64,000 nt of DNA from the NCBI RefSeq assembly GCF_900142715.1, contig NZ_FRBX01000002.1:558001-622000 (forward strand), read 5' to 3'. Shown here in pieces: positions 10,401 to 19,482 of this stretch. This stretch comes from Flavobacterium pectinovorum. Its GTDB lineage: Bacteria > Bacteroidota > Bacteroidia > Flavobacteriales > Flavobacteriaceae. Within the stretch, counting starts at the first letter, position 1. Each line of letters starts with the position of its first letter. The position numbers and the translations under genes are program-made. Below the pieces are notes generated by a model. It was not told where the DNA came from and did not search any database. It saw only the letters and a list, made by a program, of their open reading frames with translations.

Positions 10401-12043
10401 GTGAGGAATATTTGGGAGAAACTTACGGAATTACGGTTTACCAGGAGCAGGTAATGCTTTTGTCGCAATCGCTGGCAGACTTTACAAAAGGTGAGGCCGA
10501 CGTTTTGCGTAAAGCGATGGGTAAGAAACAAAAAGATGTACTTGATAAAATGAAACCTAAGTTTGTTGAGCAAGCAGCAAAAAAAGGTCATGATGCAAAA
10601 ATTCTGGAGAAAATCTGGAAAGACTGGGAAGCTTTTGCGAGTTACGCCTTCAACAAATCGCACTCAACCTGTTATGCCTGGATTGCTTATCAAACGGCAT
10701 ATTTAAAAGCACATTATCCTGCAGAATATATGGCAGCGGTTCTTTCGAATAATATGAATGATATTAAACAAGTATCCTTTTTTATGGAAGAATGCAAGCG
10801 TATGGGCTTACAGGTATTAGGTCCGGATGTAAATGAGTCGTATTATAAATTTACTGTAAACGATGATTACGCCGTTCGTTTTGGAATGGGCGCAATTAAA
10901 GGTGTAGGTTCCGGAGCCGTTGCGACAATTGTAGAATGCAGAAAAGACGGAAGATATAAATCGATTTTTGATTTGGCAAAGCGAATAGATTTGCGTGCAG
11001 CCAACAAAAAGGCGATTGAAAATCTGGCTCTTGCCGGAGGTTTTGACTCTTTTGAAGGAACTACAAGAGCACAATATTTTCATGATGATGGCGACGGAAT
11101 TACGTTTTATGAAAAAGCGATGCGTTACGGATCGAAGTTTCAGGAAAACGAAAATTCATCGCAGGTAAGTTTGTTTGGAGAAACCAGTGAAGTGCAAATT
11201 GCAGAACCGGTTGTGCCTCCTTGTGAAGACTGGAGCACGATGGAAAAACTGGCAAAAGAAAAAGAGGTAGTTGGAATTTATCTTTCCGGACATCCGCTTG
11301 ATGATTTTAGATTTGAAATGAAATACTTCTGCAATGCACGATTGGAAGCGTTGAAGAGTATGAACGAATATGTGGGCAAAAACCTGACTTTTGCAGGCAT
11401 CATTCATAACGTACAACATCGTGTAGCAAAGAACGGAAAAGGCTGGGCAGTGTTTAATTTAGAAGGTTACGATGAAAGTTTTGAGTTTAAGATTTTTGGT
11501 GAAGAATATTTAAAATTCCGTCACTTCCTGATTCAGAACAATTTTGCATTCCTGAAAATATTGATTAAAGACGGATGGGTAAATCACGATACAGGGAAAA
11601 AATCAGAGCCAAGAATGCAGTTTGTCGAAATTAGACAGCTGCAGGACATACTTGAAGCCTTTGCTAAAAAATTAGTTGTATTGTTGAATATAAAAGATCT
11701 TCAAACGGAATTTATCCATAAACTAAGCCATTTATTTAATGATAATAAAGGAGATAATTCAGTGACTTTTGAGATCATGGAATTAGAAAAAATTAAGCGT
11801 TTAGTTGAGGTAGAAACAACTAATGAGTTTGAAGAAACCGAAGATGCTGTTTTTGTTGATGAAAGTGAAAATGACGATAACGAAGTAGCATTAAGTGAAA
11901 CCAAAATGCAGGAAGTGAAAGAAGTAGAGGAAATAAAGGTTGTAACCAAATTGACAATGCCAAGCCGACGATTAAAGATCAGGATTTCGACAGAGTTATT
12001 GCAGGAATTAGAAAAAATGCAGGTAAATTTTAAGCTGAATTAA
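7499..12043 (+). CDS. dnaE: DNA polymerase III alpha subunit with N-terminal 3'-5' exonuclease
   Basis: A 1514-residue replicative polymerase. Residues 1 to about 190 form a DnaQ-like DEDDh proofreading domain (LIFDTETTG, then HNATADVEATTRC). A PHP domain begins near 261 (AHLHNHTQFSVLQ). The polymerase core has GPGRGSAAGSAVAYC near 646 and the metal-binding PDIDIDFDDEGRGRV near 688. SYAFNKSHSTCYAWIAYQTA lies near 1050, a helix-hairpin-helix AIKGVGSGAV follows, and an OB fold starts near 1294. In E. coli proofreading is a separate subunit; in Bacteroidota this covalent fusion is usual. The ATG at 7499 (MYLIFDTETTG) is preferred to a TTG five codons upstream. Confidence 0.96.
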   Translation: MYLIFDTETTGLPKRWDAPITDSDNWPRCIQIAWQLHDEMGQLIEHQDYLVKPDGFNIPYDAERIHGISTELAEAEGITLAEVLEKFNIALSKTKFIVGQNLGFDVNIMGAEFHRMGVDSPMSTMPVLDTCTEVTASLLQLPGGRGGKFKLPTLTELHSYLFDKPFAEAHNATADVEATTRCFLELIRREVFTKEELDVPKEYFKEFQERNPQEFPLIGLKHINLKAASDKIREQIKALQVDEVQTTVSDSERADFKAAKYAHLHNHTQFSVLQSTIGIGNIVAATAKNKMPAVAMTDTGNMMGAFHFVSAVMNHNKAASGKNKALAEAGEEPTETEIKPIVGCEFNVCDNHLDKSKKDNGNQVVLLAKNKNGYHNLAKMSSIAFTEGFYYVPRIDRKIIEKYKEDIMVLSGNLYGEIPSKILNVGENQAEEALIWWKEQFGDDFYLEVMRHNQEDENRVNKTLIDFAQKHNVKLIATNNTYYLNKEDANAHDILLCVKDGEKQATPIGRGRGYRYGLPNQEYYYKSEEEMKKLFADLPEAIINIQEIVDKVEGYSLYRDVLLPKFDIPEEFVVVEDEADGGVRGENKYLRHLTMVGAKKRYGEITESIQERLDFELLTISNSGYPGYFLIVQDFIAEARNMDVSVGPGRGSAAGSAVAYCLGITNIDPIKYDLLFERFLNPDRVSMPDIDIDFDDEGRGRVMDYVINKYGKNQVAQIITYGKMATKSAIRDTARVLDLPLFEADRIAKLIPAMMPSKWNLARFISENEEDVKKALRSDEFDNVKELIAIANEDDLAGETIQQAKILEGSMRNTGIHACGVIITPSDITNFVPVTTAKDSDLYVTQFDNSVAESAGLLKMDFLGLKTLTLIKDTVKLVKYRTGIDLDPDTFPIDDVETYALFQRGETVGIFQYESPGMQKYMKDLKPTVFGDLIAMNALYRPGPLEYIPSFVRRKNGEEEIKYDLDACEEYLGETYGITVYQEQVMLLSQSLADFTKGEADVLRKAMGKKQKDVLDKMKPKFVEQAAKKGHDAKILEKIWKDWEAFASYAFNKSHSTCYAWIAYQTAYLKAHYPAEYMAAVLSNNMNDIKQVSFFMEECKRMGLQVLGPDVNESYYKFTVNDDYAVRFGMGAIKGVGSGAVATIVECRKDGRYKSIFDLAKRIDLRAANKKAIENLALAGGFDSFEGTTRAQYFHDDGDGITFYEKAMRYGSKFQENENSSQVSLFGETSEVQIAEPVVPPCEDWSTMEKLAKEKEVVGIYLSGHPLDDFRFEMKYFCNARLEALKSMNEYVGKNLTFAGIIHNVQHRVAKNGKGWAVFNLEGYDESFEFKIFGEEYLKFRHFLIQNNFAFLKILIKDGWVNHDTGKKSEPRMQFVEIRQLQDILEAFAKKLVVLLNIKDLQTEFIHKLSHLFNDNKGDNSVTFEIMELEKIKRLVEVETTNEFEETEDAVFVDESENDDNEVALSETKMQEVKEVEEIKVVTKLTMPSRRLKIRISTELLQELEKMQVNFKLN

Positions 12044-12189
12044 ATTTTAACAGTTAAAATTTAGAAGAATGCATTTTTTTTAAGTTAAAATTATGCGTGC
12101 ATAATAGTTTTTTAGTAATATTGCTCAAAATTACAACGTTTTCGTACAAAGGGAAGTATCACAGAGTACAGGAATATGTTAAATTATTA

Positions 12190-12197
12190 TAAGTTTG
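12190..12197 (+). promoter_or_regulatory. Possible -7 element TAAGTTTG
   Basis: TAAGTTTG matches TAnnTTTG 24 bp before the ATG of the outer-membrane barrel gene. No TTG lies at the expected upstream distance, so this is a partial promoter match. Confidence 0.3.
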
Positions 12198-12221
12198 TAT
12201 AAATTAATTAAAATCAGAATT

Positions 12222-13193
12222 ATGAAAAAGAGCCTATTTTTATTAGGATTATTAGTTTGCTCTATGGCCACAATGGCGCAAACAGAAACAGCAGATAAAC
12301 CAGAAAGCTGGTATTTTAAATTAGGAGGATCATATTTTAATCAAACTGCTTCGACAGAGTTTCCAACTGTAGGAGGTCAACTACCAAATAGGGATGTTTA
12401 TGAAGGTACTTTAGCAAATAATAAATTAGTTTCAAGAGAAGGAATTACAGGTTCTTTTGGACAAGGTTTTAGAAGTGGAATCACTGCTGGTTACCGTTTT
12501 TCTGCACGTTTAGGAGTTGAGATGGCTGCAAATTATTATATAAGCAACTCTAAAACAATGGCACAAACTACAAACAGAATGGTTACTCCAAATCCATCTG
12601 CTACAGCTCCAGTTACTTATTTGAACTTTACTGCAGAAGGAGAAATTAAAGCTTTTGATTTAGCTCCGGCACTTGTAATGTTTTTAGGTGAAGCTCATGG
12701 TTTTGAACCATATACAAAAGTTGGGGTTATTGTTCCAATTCACGGTACATTAGATATTAAAACAGATAGACAATACAATACATTTGTAGGTGCTAATCAA
12801 GTTGCTTCAACAAATGCTTATTCAAAAGATGTTGTGAAACCTAATCCTTCACTTGGTTTTATGGCGTCTATTGGTACTTCTTATAAATTAGGAAAACATA
12901 TTTCGGCTTTTGCTGAATTAGAATACCGTAACTTTACAGTGCACGGAAAAACTAAAGAAACTGAAATATATACTGAAAATGGTGTAGATAAATTAAACAC
13001 TCCAACTGCTTTCCGTCCTGATGCATCATATTCTGCAAGTCATACCAAATATGTTGAAACAATCAATTCTACTTCAAATAGTAAAGTAACTAATGCAGCT
13101 GGTTTTGATAATACTAAAGCTACTGATGATGTTAGTACATACGTTGGAATTTCAGGTTTAGGTTTGACTTTAGGTCTTAAATACAGCCTATAA
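12222..13193 (+). CDS. Outer membrane beta-barrel protein
   Basis: A 323-residue secreted protein with a clean signal peptide (MKKSLFLLGLLVCSMATMAQ). The mature part alternates polar and hydrophobic residues and has repeated barrel-strand patterns such as GYRFSARLGVEMAANYYIS. It ends with an aromatic-rich strand (LGLTLGLKYSL) typical of outer-membrane insertion. It resembles OmpW/OmpA-like porin-family barrels of Bacteroidota, but there is no peptidoglycan-binding domain. The ATG at 12222 directly precedes the signal peptide; a longer frame from 12195 adds nine unlikely residues. It stands alone with its own terminator. Confidence 0.8.
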   Translation: MKKSLFLLGLLVCSMATMAQTETADKPESWYFKLGGSYFNQTASTEFPTVGGQLPNRDVYEGTLANNKLVSREGITGSFGQGFRSGITAGYRFSARLGVEMAANYYISNSKTMAQTTNRMVTPNPSATAPVTYLNFTAEGEIKAFDLAPALVMFLGEAHGFEPYTKVGVIVPIHGTLDIKTDRQYNTFVGANQVASTNAYSKDVVKPNPSLGFMASIGTSYKLGKHISAFAELEYRNFTVHGKTKETEIYTENGVDKLNTPTAFRPDASYSASHTKYVETINSTSNSKVTNAAGFDNTKATDDVSTYVGISGLGLTLGLKYSL

Positions 13194-13222
13194 TTTTGTA
13201 AAGAAATTTTATAGTTTATAAC

Positions 13223-13255
13223 AAAAGAGGATATTCGTTAAAATATCCTCTTTTT
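13223..13255 (+). terminator. Intrinsic terminator of the barrel gene
   Basis: AAAAGAGGATAT and ATATCCTCTTTTT form a 12-bp stem around an 8-nt loop, ending in a T run, 30 bp after the stop codon. Confidence 0.75.
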
Positions 13256-13264
13256 ATGTTATAG

Positions 13265-13440
13265 CGCATTTTTTAAGGATGGATTTTAATCCATCTATAG
13301 CATTTTGAATTGCCTCCAGCTTTAGATGGGGTATAAATTGTAAAAGATAAAAAAAGGCTTTAGCCAAAAGACACGAGGTTATTGGGCTAAAGCCTTTTAG
13401 TATTGATTCTTCCACCTCCAGCTAAAGCTGAAGGCAATTC
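13265..13440. repeat. Dispersed palindromes between convergent genes
   Basis: Several nested inverted repeats: GGATGGATTTTAATCCATC, AAAGGCTTTAGCC with GGGCTAAAGCCTTT, and GAATTGCCTCCAGCTTTA with CCAGCTAAAGCTGAAGGCA. The same words recur near 62160-62225 and 63750-63785. No gene is present. Confidence 0.6.
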
Positions 13441-13450
13441 AAAAAAATGA

Positions 13451-14443
13451 TTATTTCAAACCTCTAAACTCCTTCAAAACTTCATCAATAACCCAGGTTG
13501 TTCTTGCTCCGGAAGTTCCTTTAGAAGGAGAAACTCCTTCATTACCTAAAAGCTCTGCGACAACAGTTTCAATAAAGGGCTGCTGAATATGTAATGGATT
13601 TTCAATTGTAATACTCTCTTTTTCGCCATTTGCATATTGAATATGTATTGGGTCATTTCCAAAAGTAGAGAAAGAAATTTTTCCTTTATCACCTACAATT
13701 TCAGTATTATCGTAACGTTCAAAACTGGCAAAATTCCATAAACCCGTTCCGTGAATTCCGTTTTCGAATAAAAACGACATAGAAACCGAATCTTCTGCAG
13801 GATATGCCTGAAGCTGTGAACTTGCATGTCCGCGAACCCATTTAATCGGACCCAAAACAAAATCAAGAAAATCTAAAGTATGACAAGCCAAATCGACAAA
13901 AATTCCACCGCCTGAAATGTGCGGTAAAACCGTCCATGGCAAGTTGATTTCGTCGTCATATCTTTCTTCAAACGGATGATACAAAACGCAATTTACGTGT
14001 CGTATAGTTCCTATTTTATTTTGATCGATTAGTTCTTTTATTTTTAAAAATCTTGGTAAACTTCTTCTGTAATATGCCACAAAAAGCGGAATATTATGTT
14101 CTTTGCAAACGCTGATCATTTCGTTGCATTCTTCAAATGTCAAAGCCATTGGTTTTTCAACATATACCGGTTTTCCGGCTTTGGCACACAAAATTGTATA
14201 TTCTTTATGAGAAGAAGGCGGAGTAGCAATATAAACAGCATCGACTTCGGGATCATTTATTAAATCTACGGCATTCGAATACCATTTGGAAACATTATGA
14301 CGTTTGGCGTAATCTTCGGCAAGAGCAGCGTCTCTTCGCATTACAGCAACTAACGCTGAGTTTGAAGCTTTCTGAAAAGCTGGTCCGCTTTTAACTTCAG
14401 TTACATTTCCACAACCTATTATTCCCCATTTTACAATTTTCAT
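13451..14443 (-). CDS. Gfo/Idh/MocA family oxidoreductase
   Basis: A 330-residue NAD(P)-dependent oxidoreductase. The Rossmann motif GIIGCGNVTEVKSGP starts at residue 6 and the family catalytic-lysine motif EKPMALTFEEC lies near residue 95. A C-terminal alpha/beta substrate domain follows (ISGGGIFVDLACHTLDF). Members act on sugars, inositols or related polyols; the substrate here is not evident. The ATG at 14443 (MKIVKWGIIGCG) is chosen because the 23 upstream residues of the longer frame come from the intergenic repeat block. It is apparently monocistronic. Confidence 0.9.
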   Translation of the reverse strand: MKIVKWGIIGCGNVTEVKSGPAFQKASNSALVAVMRRDAALAEDYAKRHNVSKWYSNAVDLINDPEVDAVYIATPPSSHKEYTILCAKAGKPVYVEKPMALTFEECNEMISVCKEHNIPLFVAYYRRSLPRFLKIKELIDQNKIGTIRHVNCVLYHPFEERYDDEINLPWTVLPHISGGGIFVDLACHTLDFLDFVLGPIKWVRGHASSQLQAYPAEDSVSMSFLFENGIHGTGLWNFASFERYDNTEIVGDKGKISFSTFGNDPIHIQYANGEKESITIENPLHIQQPFIETVVAELLGNEGVSPSKGTSGARTTWVIDEVLKEFRGLK

Positions 14444-14512
14444 TTGTTGGTTTTTTAGTTTCTCAAATTTAAGAGAAAAGAATTGTTTAAAAAAGGTTCG
14501 CCGCGAATTCAC

Positions 14513-14870
14513 GAATTATTTTTTCACACAGATTTTAAAAAGATTTAAACAGATTCGTGCAGATCTTATTTTTCAAATTAAATAAATCTGCTCAAATCTG
14601 CAGAATCTGCGTGAAACAAATCTTAAAAAAGTTCGCCGCGAATTTCACGAATTTTCACTAATTCTTTGCGGTTAAAAGTTTGCCACAGATTAAAAGATTC
14701 TCACAGATTAATGCAAAAATTTACCATGAATGACACGAATTTAATTAGTGAAAATTCGTGAAATTCGTGGCAAAAAAACTTTACAGATTTTAAAATCATT
14801 CTAATCCCCTAATCTGTGGCAAAAAAATAACCACAAACTCACAATATTAATTAGTGAATTTGTGGCTATA
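14513..14870. repeat. Dispersed intergenic repeat block (CGCAGATT / CGTGGCAAA family)
   Basis: About 360 bp without a gene. It is packed with recurring words in both orientations: CACAGATTTTAAAAAGATTT, AATCTGCAGAATCTGCGTG, GCGAATTTCACGAATTTTC and, inverted, AAATTCGTGAAATTCGTGG. The complementary arms can fold into long imperfect hairpins. Related blocks are at 21408-21728, 40485-40612, 42832-42952, 51008-51168, 56797-56945 and 61208-61315. Confidence 0.7.
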
Positions 14871-14888
14871 AAAATTATAGACTAAAGT

Positions 14889-16997
14889 TTACTTTTTCGG
14901 TAAAGCCTTAAATCCCATATTGTAAAGCGTGAACGCCTGAATATCTACATTTTCCTGAATTGTAGCTGCAACAGATTTTCCTGCTCCGTGACCCGCTTTT
15001 ACATCAATACGAATCAAAACAGGATTATCTCCGGTTTGTTTATCCTGTAATTCTGCAGCAAATTTAAAACTGTGTGCCGGTACAACACGATCGTCATGAT
15101 CTCCTGTTGTTACCATTGTTGCCGGATATTTTACGCCTTTTTTTACGTTTTGTACTGGCGAATATCCTTTTAAATATTCAAACATTTCTTTATTGTCCTG
15201 AGCCGTTCCGTAATCGTACGCCCAGCCTGCACCGGCAGTAAAAGTATGGTAACGTAACATATCCATTACACCTACGGCTGGCAATGCTACTTTAACTAAA
15301 TCTGGACGTTGTGTCATTGTTGCGCCTACTAATAAACCTCCGTTTGAACCTCCGCGAATCGCTAAGAAATCAGATGAAGTATATTTTTGTGCAATTAAAT
15401 ATTCCGCAGCAGCGATAAAATCATCAAATACATTTTGTTTGTGCAATTTTGTTCCGGCATCATGCCATTTTTTTCCGTATTCACCACCGCCTCTTAAATT
15501 GGCAACCGCATAAACACCTCCGTTTTCCATCCATACAGCATTTGCAATACTAAATGCCGGAGTTAAACTAATATTGAATCCACCGTAACCATAAAGAATC
15601 GTTGGGTTTTTACCGTCTAGTTTTGTCCCTTTTTTATAAGTAATAATCATCGGGATTTTTGTTCTGTCTTTTGAAGTGTAGAAAACCTGTTTAGATTCAT
15701 AATCTTCACTTTTAAAATCTACTTTAGGTTTTTGATATACTTCTGATTTGCCTGATTTTGGATCAAAAGAAAAAATACTTCCCGGAGTTGTATAATTGGT
15801 AAAGCTGTAATACAAGACTTTTTCATGTTTTTTACCTCCAAATCCGCCGGCAGTTCCTACGGCAGGAAGTTTGATCTCACGAACTAATTTTCCGTTATAG
15901 TCATATTGCAAAACCAATGAAACAGCATCTTTTGTATAATTGGCAAATAAATATCCGCCGCCTGTTGAAGGTGCTAAAACATTTTCTGTTTCCTTGATGA
16001 AATCTTTCCAGTTTTCTGGTTTCGGATTGCTGAAATCTACAGATACAACGCGTTTGTTTGGCGCATTAAAATCGGTTTCGATAAATAATTTACTTCCATC
16101 ATTATCAATAATAATATTGTCGCTGTTAAAATTATCAACAATAGTTATAATTGGGCTGTTTGGGGTGGTCAGATCTTTTATGTAAAGCTCATTTCCATAA
16201 GTAGAATTGGCTGCTGTAATTACCAAATAATGATTGTCTTCGGTAACATAGCCACCCACATATCTACGTTTTTGATCGGCGCCAAAAATGACTTTATCTT
16301 CTTTTTGAGAAGTTCCTAACTTGTGAAAATACAATTTATGCTGATCTGTTTTGGCAGATAATTCGCTTCCTTTTGGTTTGTCGTAACTAGAATAATAAAA
16401 TCCTTCGTTTCCTAACCATGAAACACCGCTAAATTTTACATCAACTAAAGTATCCTCAAGGACTTTTTTAGACAAAGCATCAATAATGATTACTTTTCTC
16501 CAGTCGCTTCCGCCTTCAGAGATAGAATATGCAGCTTTATTTCCATCTTTAGAAAAATCTAAACCGCCAAGTGAAGTCGTTCCATCTTTAGAGAAAGTAT
16601 TCGGATCCAGAAAAATTTCTTCTTTGCCTTTTTCATCTTTTCTATAAATAACCGATTGATTTTGAAGTCCGTTGTTTTTAGAAAAATAAGTAAACTTTCC
16701 TTCTGTATACGGAGCACCTATCTTTTCATAATTCCAAAGTTTTTCCATTCGTTTCTTTAACTCTTCACGAAACGGAATTTTATCCAAATAACCATACGTA
16801 ACTTCATTTTGTGCTTTTACCCAGGCACCTGTTTCAGCAGATTTATCGTCTTCAAGCCAACGATACGGATCGCTAACTTTAGTATCGAAATACACATCAA
16901 CAGTTTCGCCTTTTTTAGTTTCGGGATATTTAATATTATTTTGCCCAAATGAAATCCCTGCAGTAGTAATAGCCATTATAAGAATTGTTTTTTTCAT
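14889..16997 (-). CDS. Prolyl oligopeptidase family serine peptidase (S9)
   Basis: A 702-residue exported peptidase with a signal peptide (MKKTILIMAITTAGISFGQ). An N-terminal beta-propeller (about 25-430) begins with YPETKKGETVDVYFDTKVSDPYRWLEDD-like sequence typical of S9A. The alpha/beta hydrolase domain carries nucleophile Ser551 in RGGSNGGLL, the aspartate in GDHDDRVVPAHS near 637 and the histidine in KAGHGAGKS near 670. All triad residues are present, so it is probably active, cleaving after proline in short peptides in the periplasm. There is no operon partner. Confidence 0.94.
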   Translation of the reverse strand: MKKTILIMAITTAGISFGQNNIKYPETKKGETVDVYFDTKVSDPYRWLEDDKSAETGAWVKAQNEVTYGYLDKIPFREELKKRMEKLWNYEKIGAPYTEGKFTYFSKNNGLQNQSVIYRKDEKGKEEIFLDPNTFSKDGTTSLGGLDFSKDGNKAAYSISEGGSDWRKVIIIDALSKKVLEDTLVDVKFSGVSWLGNEGFYYSSYDKPKGSELSAKTDQHKLYFHKLGTSQKEDKVIFGADQKRRYVGGYVTEDNHYLVITAANSTYGNELYIKDLTTPNSPIITIVDNFNSDNIIIDNDGSKLFIETDFNAPNKRVVSVDFSNPKPENWKDFIKETENVLAPSTGGGYLFANYTKDAVSLVLQYDYNGKLVREIKLPAVGTAGGFGGKKHEKVLYYSFTNYTTPGSIFSFDPKSGKSEVYQKPKVDFKSEDYESKQVFYTSKDRTKIPMIITYKKGTKLDGKNPTILYGYGGFNISLTPAFSIANAVWMENGGVYAVANLRGGGEYGKKWHDAGTKLHKQNVFDDFIAAAEYLIAQKYTSSDFLAIRGGSNGGLLVGATMTQRPDLVKVALPAVGVMDMLRYHTFTAGAGWAYDYGTAQDNKEMFEYLKGYSPVQNVKKGVKYPATMVTTGDHDDRVVPAHSFKFAAELQDKQTGDNPVLIRIDVKAGHGAGKSVAATIQENVDIQAFTLYNMGFKALPKK

Positions 16998-17044
16998 AGT
17001 TTAGGTTTGTCAGTTGTAACAAAAATAGCACTTTTTGTGTTAAA

Positions 17045-17115
17045 AAATAAACCATATAAGCTATATAAGTAAATGTAAGCAAGCTTAAATGAACTTATAT
17101 AACTTATATGGTTTT
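17045..17115. repeat. CCATATAAG-family inverted repeat
   Basis: AACCATATAAG..ATATAAGT on one side and ACTTATATAACTTATATGGTT on the other form an imperfect hairpin between two minus-strand genes. Copies of the same word pair occur at about 38547, 42998-43020, 43743-43998 and 62072. Confidence 0.6.
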
Positions 17116-17123
17116 AAAAAAAA

Positions 17124-19331
17124 TTAGATATTGAAGTTTACTCCTAACACAATATTTCTTCCAATATTTGGTACACCGTCAGTTTTTAATCTCGAAAGAT
17201 GTGCGATATATTTTTTATCGAATAAATTGTTTCCGTTAAGGTTTACATCAAAAGCAGTTTTACCTAATTTTACAGTTCCTCCAAAACCTAAATTTACTAA
17301 AGTATATCCTTTTGAAGCCGTTTCAAAACCACTTACATTACTTTGATCAAAAGTCGAAGAAACGTTTAAAGAAGCATATCCTTCTTCAAACCAATTTTTG
17401 ATTTTAAATTCAGTTCTTAGCGTATTGTTCCAGTTGTTTGCCGGAATCAGAGGCAAATAATCATTGTTGTCTTTTTTACCCGTTACAGTTTCAAAACTTG
17501 TCTCAAAATGCAGCCAGTCTAAAGGATGCGGATGAAAATGCAATCCAAGCTCACCTCCGTATAATTTTGCATTATCCTGAATATAGGCAAAAACGTCATT
17601 ATCGTCTAAAACATCTCCGGTTGGCGAAGTATAAATGTAATTGTTGATGTGATTGTAAAATCCGTTGATGAAGAATTCAAAATGCGAATTTTTATATTCT
17701 AAATTCAAATCAGTCTGAACGTTTTGTTCAGTTTTCAAATTAGCATTTCCAATTTCATAACGGTTTGTTCCTTCATGAACGCCATTTGAAGTCAGCTCAG
17801 CAAGATTTGGTGCTCTAAAACCAGTCGCAACATTCAATCGAAGTGTAAGCGGTTCTGCCAGTTTTGTTTTATATCCCAAAGAAGCATTAAAACTGTCAAA
17901 TGATTTGTCTAAAGGAAGAAAATAACCTTCTTCGCCCTCAGTTCCGTGCGCTTCAGAAGTTACGTTTCTGTTGTCAAAACGCAATCCTGCTTGTAAAACG
18001 CTGGAATTCCATTCGTAATTTGCAGTTCCAAAAACACCAAAATCATTCGTTGTAGCATCCGGAATCAAATATTCTTCACCAGAATTCTTGTTCGTTTGAT
18101 GCATTCCCTGAACACCTAAAATCGTTTCAATTTTACCAAATTTCGGAAAATGATATTTTGCATTATAATTTAAAGTATTCAGTTTCATGTGTAAAGAAGC
18201 CTCGTTGTTATCTTCAAATTCACTTCTGTCATTTGAAATGTAGCCCAAATCAACATCTAGTTTCGAATTTTCGAAAAAGATTACATTGTTTAAACTCAAT
18301 AAATGATTGAAAATTCCCTGTCTTGGAAATTGTGTGTCTTTGCTAGAAGATTGTTCACCAATTCCGTCTTCCGGAATTCCGATATCCAGTTTGTTGTAGT
18401 TGTATCTTAAAACACTAGAAAAGCTGGAATTACTGTATCCAATTCCGGTTTTAAAATCGGTTTCATTATAACGTGAATTCGTTACGCGATTGCCATCGGC
18501 AATTTTATAATCAGAATGTGTGTTGTAACTTCCTCTAGCTAAAAATTTCCAGTTGTCTGTAGAAGTTTTTAATCCAATAGATGAATTGCTTCCTTGTGTA
18601 TTCGTGAAATATTTTTGACTGAAATTCGCTTTAAAAGTCCCGGCATCAGCAAACTTTTCAGGATTAAAATATAAAACTCCTCCCAAAGCATCAGAGCCAT
18701 ATAATAAAGAAGCCGGTCCTTTGATAACTTCAACACTTTCAATTCCCGCATCGTTTAAACCTAAACCATGTTCGTCTCCAAATTGTTGATTTTCAATTCT
18801 TACCCCTTGAGAATATACCAAAACACGATTTCCGCTTAAACCTCTAATAACCGGTTTTCCGATAGAAGTTCCGGTAGAAATTTGAGAAACTCCCGGAATC
18901 GTAGCCAAACCTTCGATTAACGTCGAAGTTCCTTTTTGCTGTAATGTTTTGATGCTTTCATGCTCGACTTTCATAACGTTTTGCGATTGCAATTTGTTGA
19001 AAGGAGTTGAAACGACTACTTCGTCCATTTCAAAAATAGATTCGGTAAGAATTATGTCTAAAGTGTTGTCTTTTAATATTTTGGAAATAGTTTTGTTTTG
19101 AGTTGTATATCCAACAAAAGCAAAAGCAAGTCGTAAACTTCCGTTTGGAAGATTTTTAAATTCATATTTTCCGTTTTCGTCAGTGGTTGTTCCTCTGTGC
19201 AATTCAGGCGCATATACAGAAACGCCGGGCATGGCTTGGTTTTCAAGATTTGTTACGGTTCCTGAAACAGAATTTTGAGCCGAAAGCAGGCTCGAAAACC
19301 CTAAAATAAGGGCTAATATTATTTTTTTCAT
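17124..19331 (-). CDS. TonB-dependent receptor with carboxypeptidase-like plug extension
   Basis: A 735-residue outer-membrane receptor. After the signal peptide comes a CarboxypepD_reg-like domain (about 20-105: SGTVTNLENQAMPGVSV). A plug domain follows with IRGLSGNRVLVYSQGVRIE and GPASLLYGSDALGGV, then a 22-strand barrel with late motifs GFRAPNLAELTSNG and LNLEYKN, ending in an aromatic strand (VLGVNFNI). There is no adjacent SusD, so it is a metal or siderophore type rather than a polysaccharide receptor. The neighbouring His/Cys-rich protein and general resemblance to ZnuD-like receptors suggest zinc or copper uptake; that is inference. Confidence 0.9.
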   Translation of the reverse strand: MKKIILALILGFSSLLSAQNSVSGTVTNLENQAMPGVSVYAPELHRGTTTDENGKYEFKNLPNGSLRLAFAFVGYTTQNKTISKILKDNTLDIILTESIFEMDEVVVSTPFNKLQSQNVMKVEHESIKTLQQKGTSTLIEGLATIPGVSQISTGTSIGKPVIRGLSGNRVLVYSQGVRIENQQFGDEHGLGLNDAGIESVEVIKGPASLLYGSDALGGVLYFNPEKFADAGTFKANFSQKYFTNTQGSNSSIGLKTSTDNWKFLARGSYNTHSDYKIADGNRVTNSRYNETDFKTGIGYSNSSFSSVLRYNYNKLDIGIPEDGIGEQSSSKDTQFPRQGIFNHLLSLNNVIFFENSKLDVDLGYISNDRSEFEDNNEASLHMKLNTLNYNAKYHFPKFGKIETILGVQGMHQTNKNSGEEYLIPDATTNDFGVFGTANYEWNSSVLQAGLRFDNRNVTSEAHGTEGEEGYFLPLDKSFDSFNASLGYKTKLAEPLTLRLNVATGFRAPNLAELTSNGVHEGTNRYEIGNANLKTEQNVQTDLNLEYKNSHFEFFINGFYNHINNYIYTSPTGDVLDDNDVFAYIQDNAKLYGGELGLHFHPHPLDWLHFETSFETVTGKKDNNDYLPLIPANNWNNTLRTEFKIKNWFEEGYASLNVSSTFDQSNVSGFETASKGYTLVNLGFGGTVKLGKTAFDVNLNGNNLFDKKYIAHLSRLKTDGVPNIGRNIVLGVNFNI

Positions 19332-19482
19332 TTGAAAATGATGCTATAGTTAATTGATTTTTTCTTTAAACTAAAACATGAAATCAAAGTAAACTTGCCA
19401 ATCCTGATACATTTTCAAGATGGAAAACTTGCCTGTTTCGCATTAGAATAAAGACTTTTTTGATTTTTTCGAATAATCGAAA

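Noticed and set aside
14889..16997. Dipeptidyl-peptidase IV instead of prolyl oligopeptidase
   Set aside because: The N-terminal sequence with DPYRWLEDD and the RGGSNGGLL nucleophile site follow S9A prolyl oligopeptidase rather than DPP IV.
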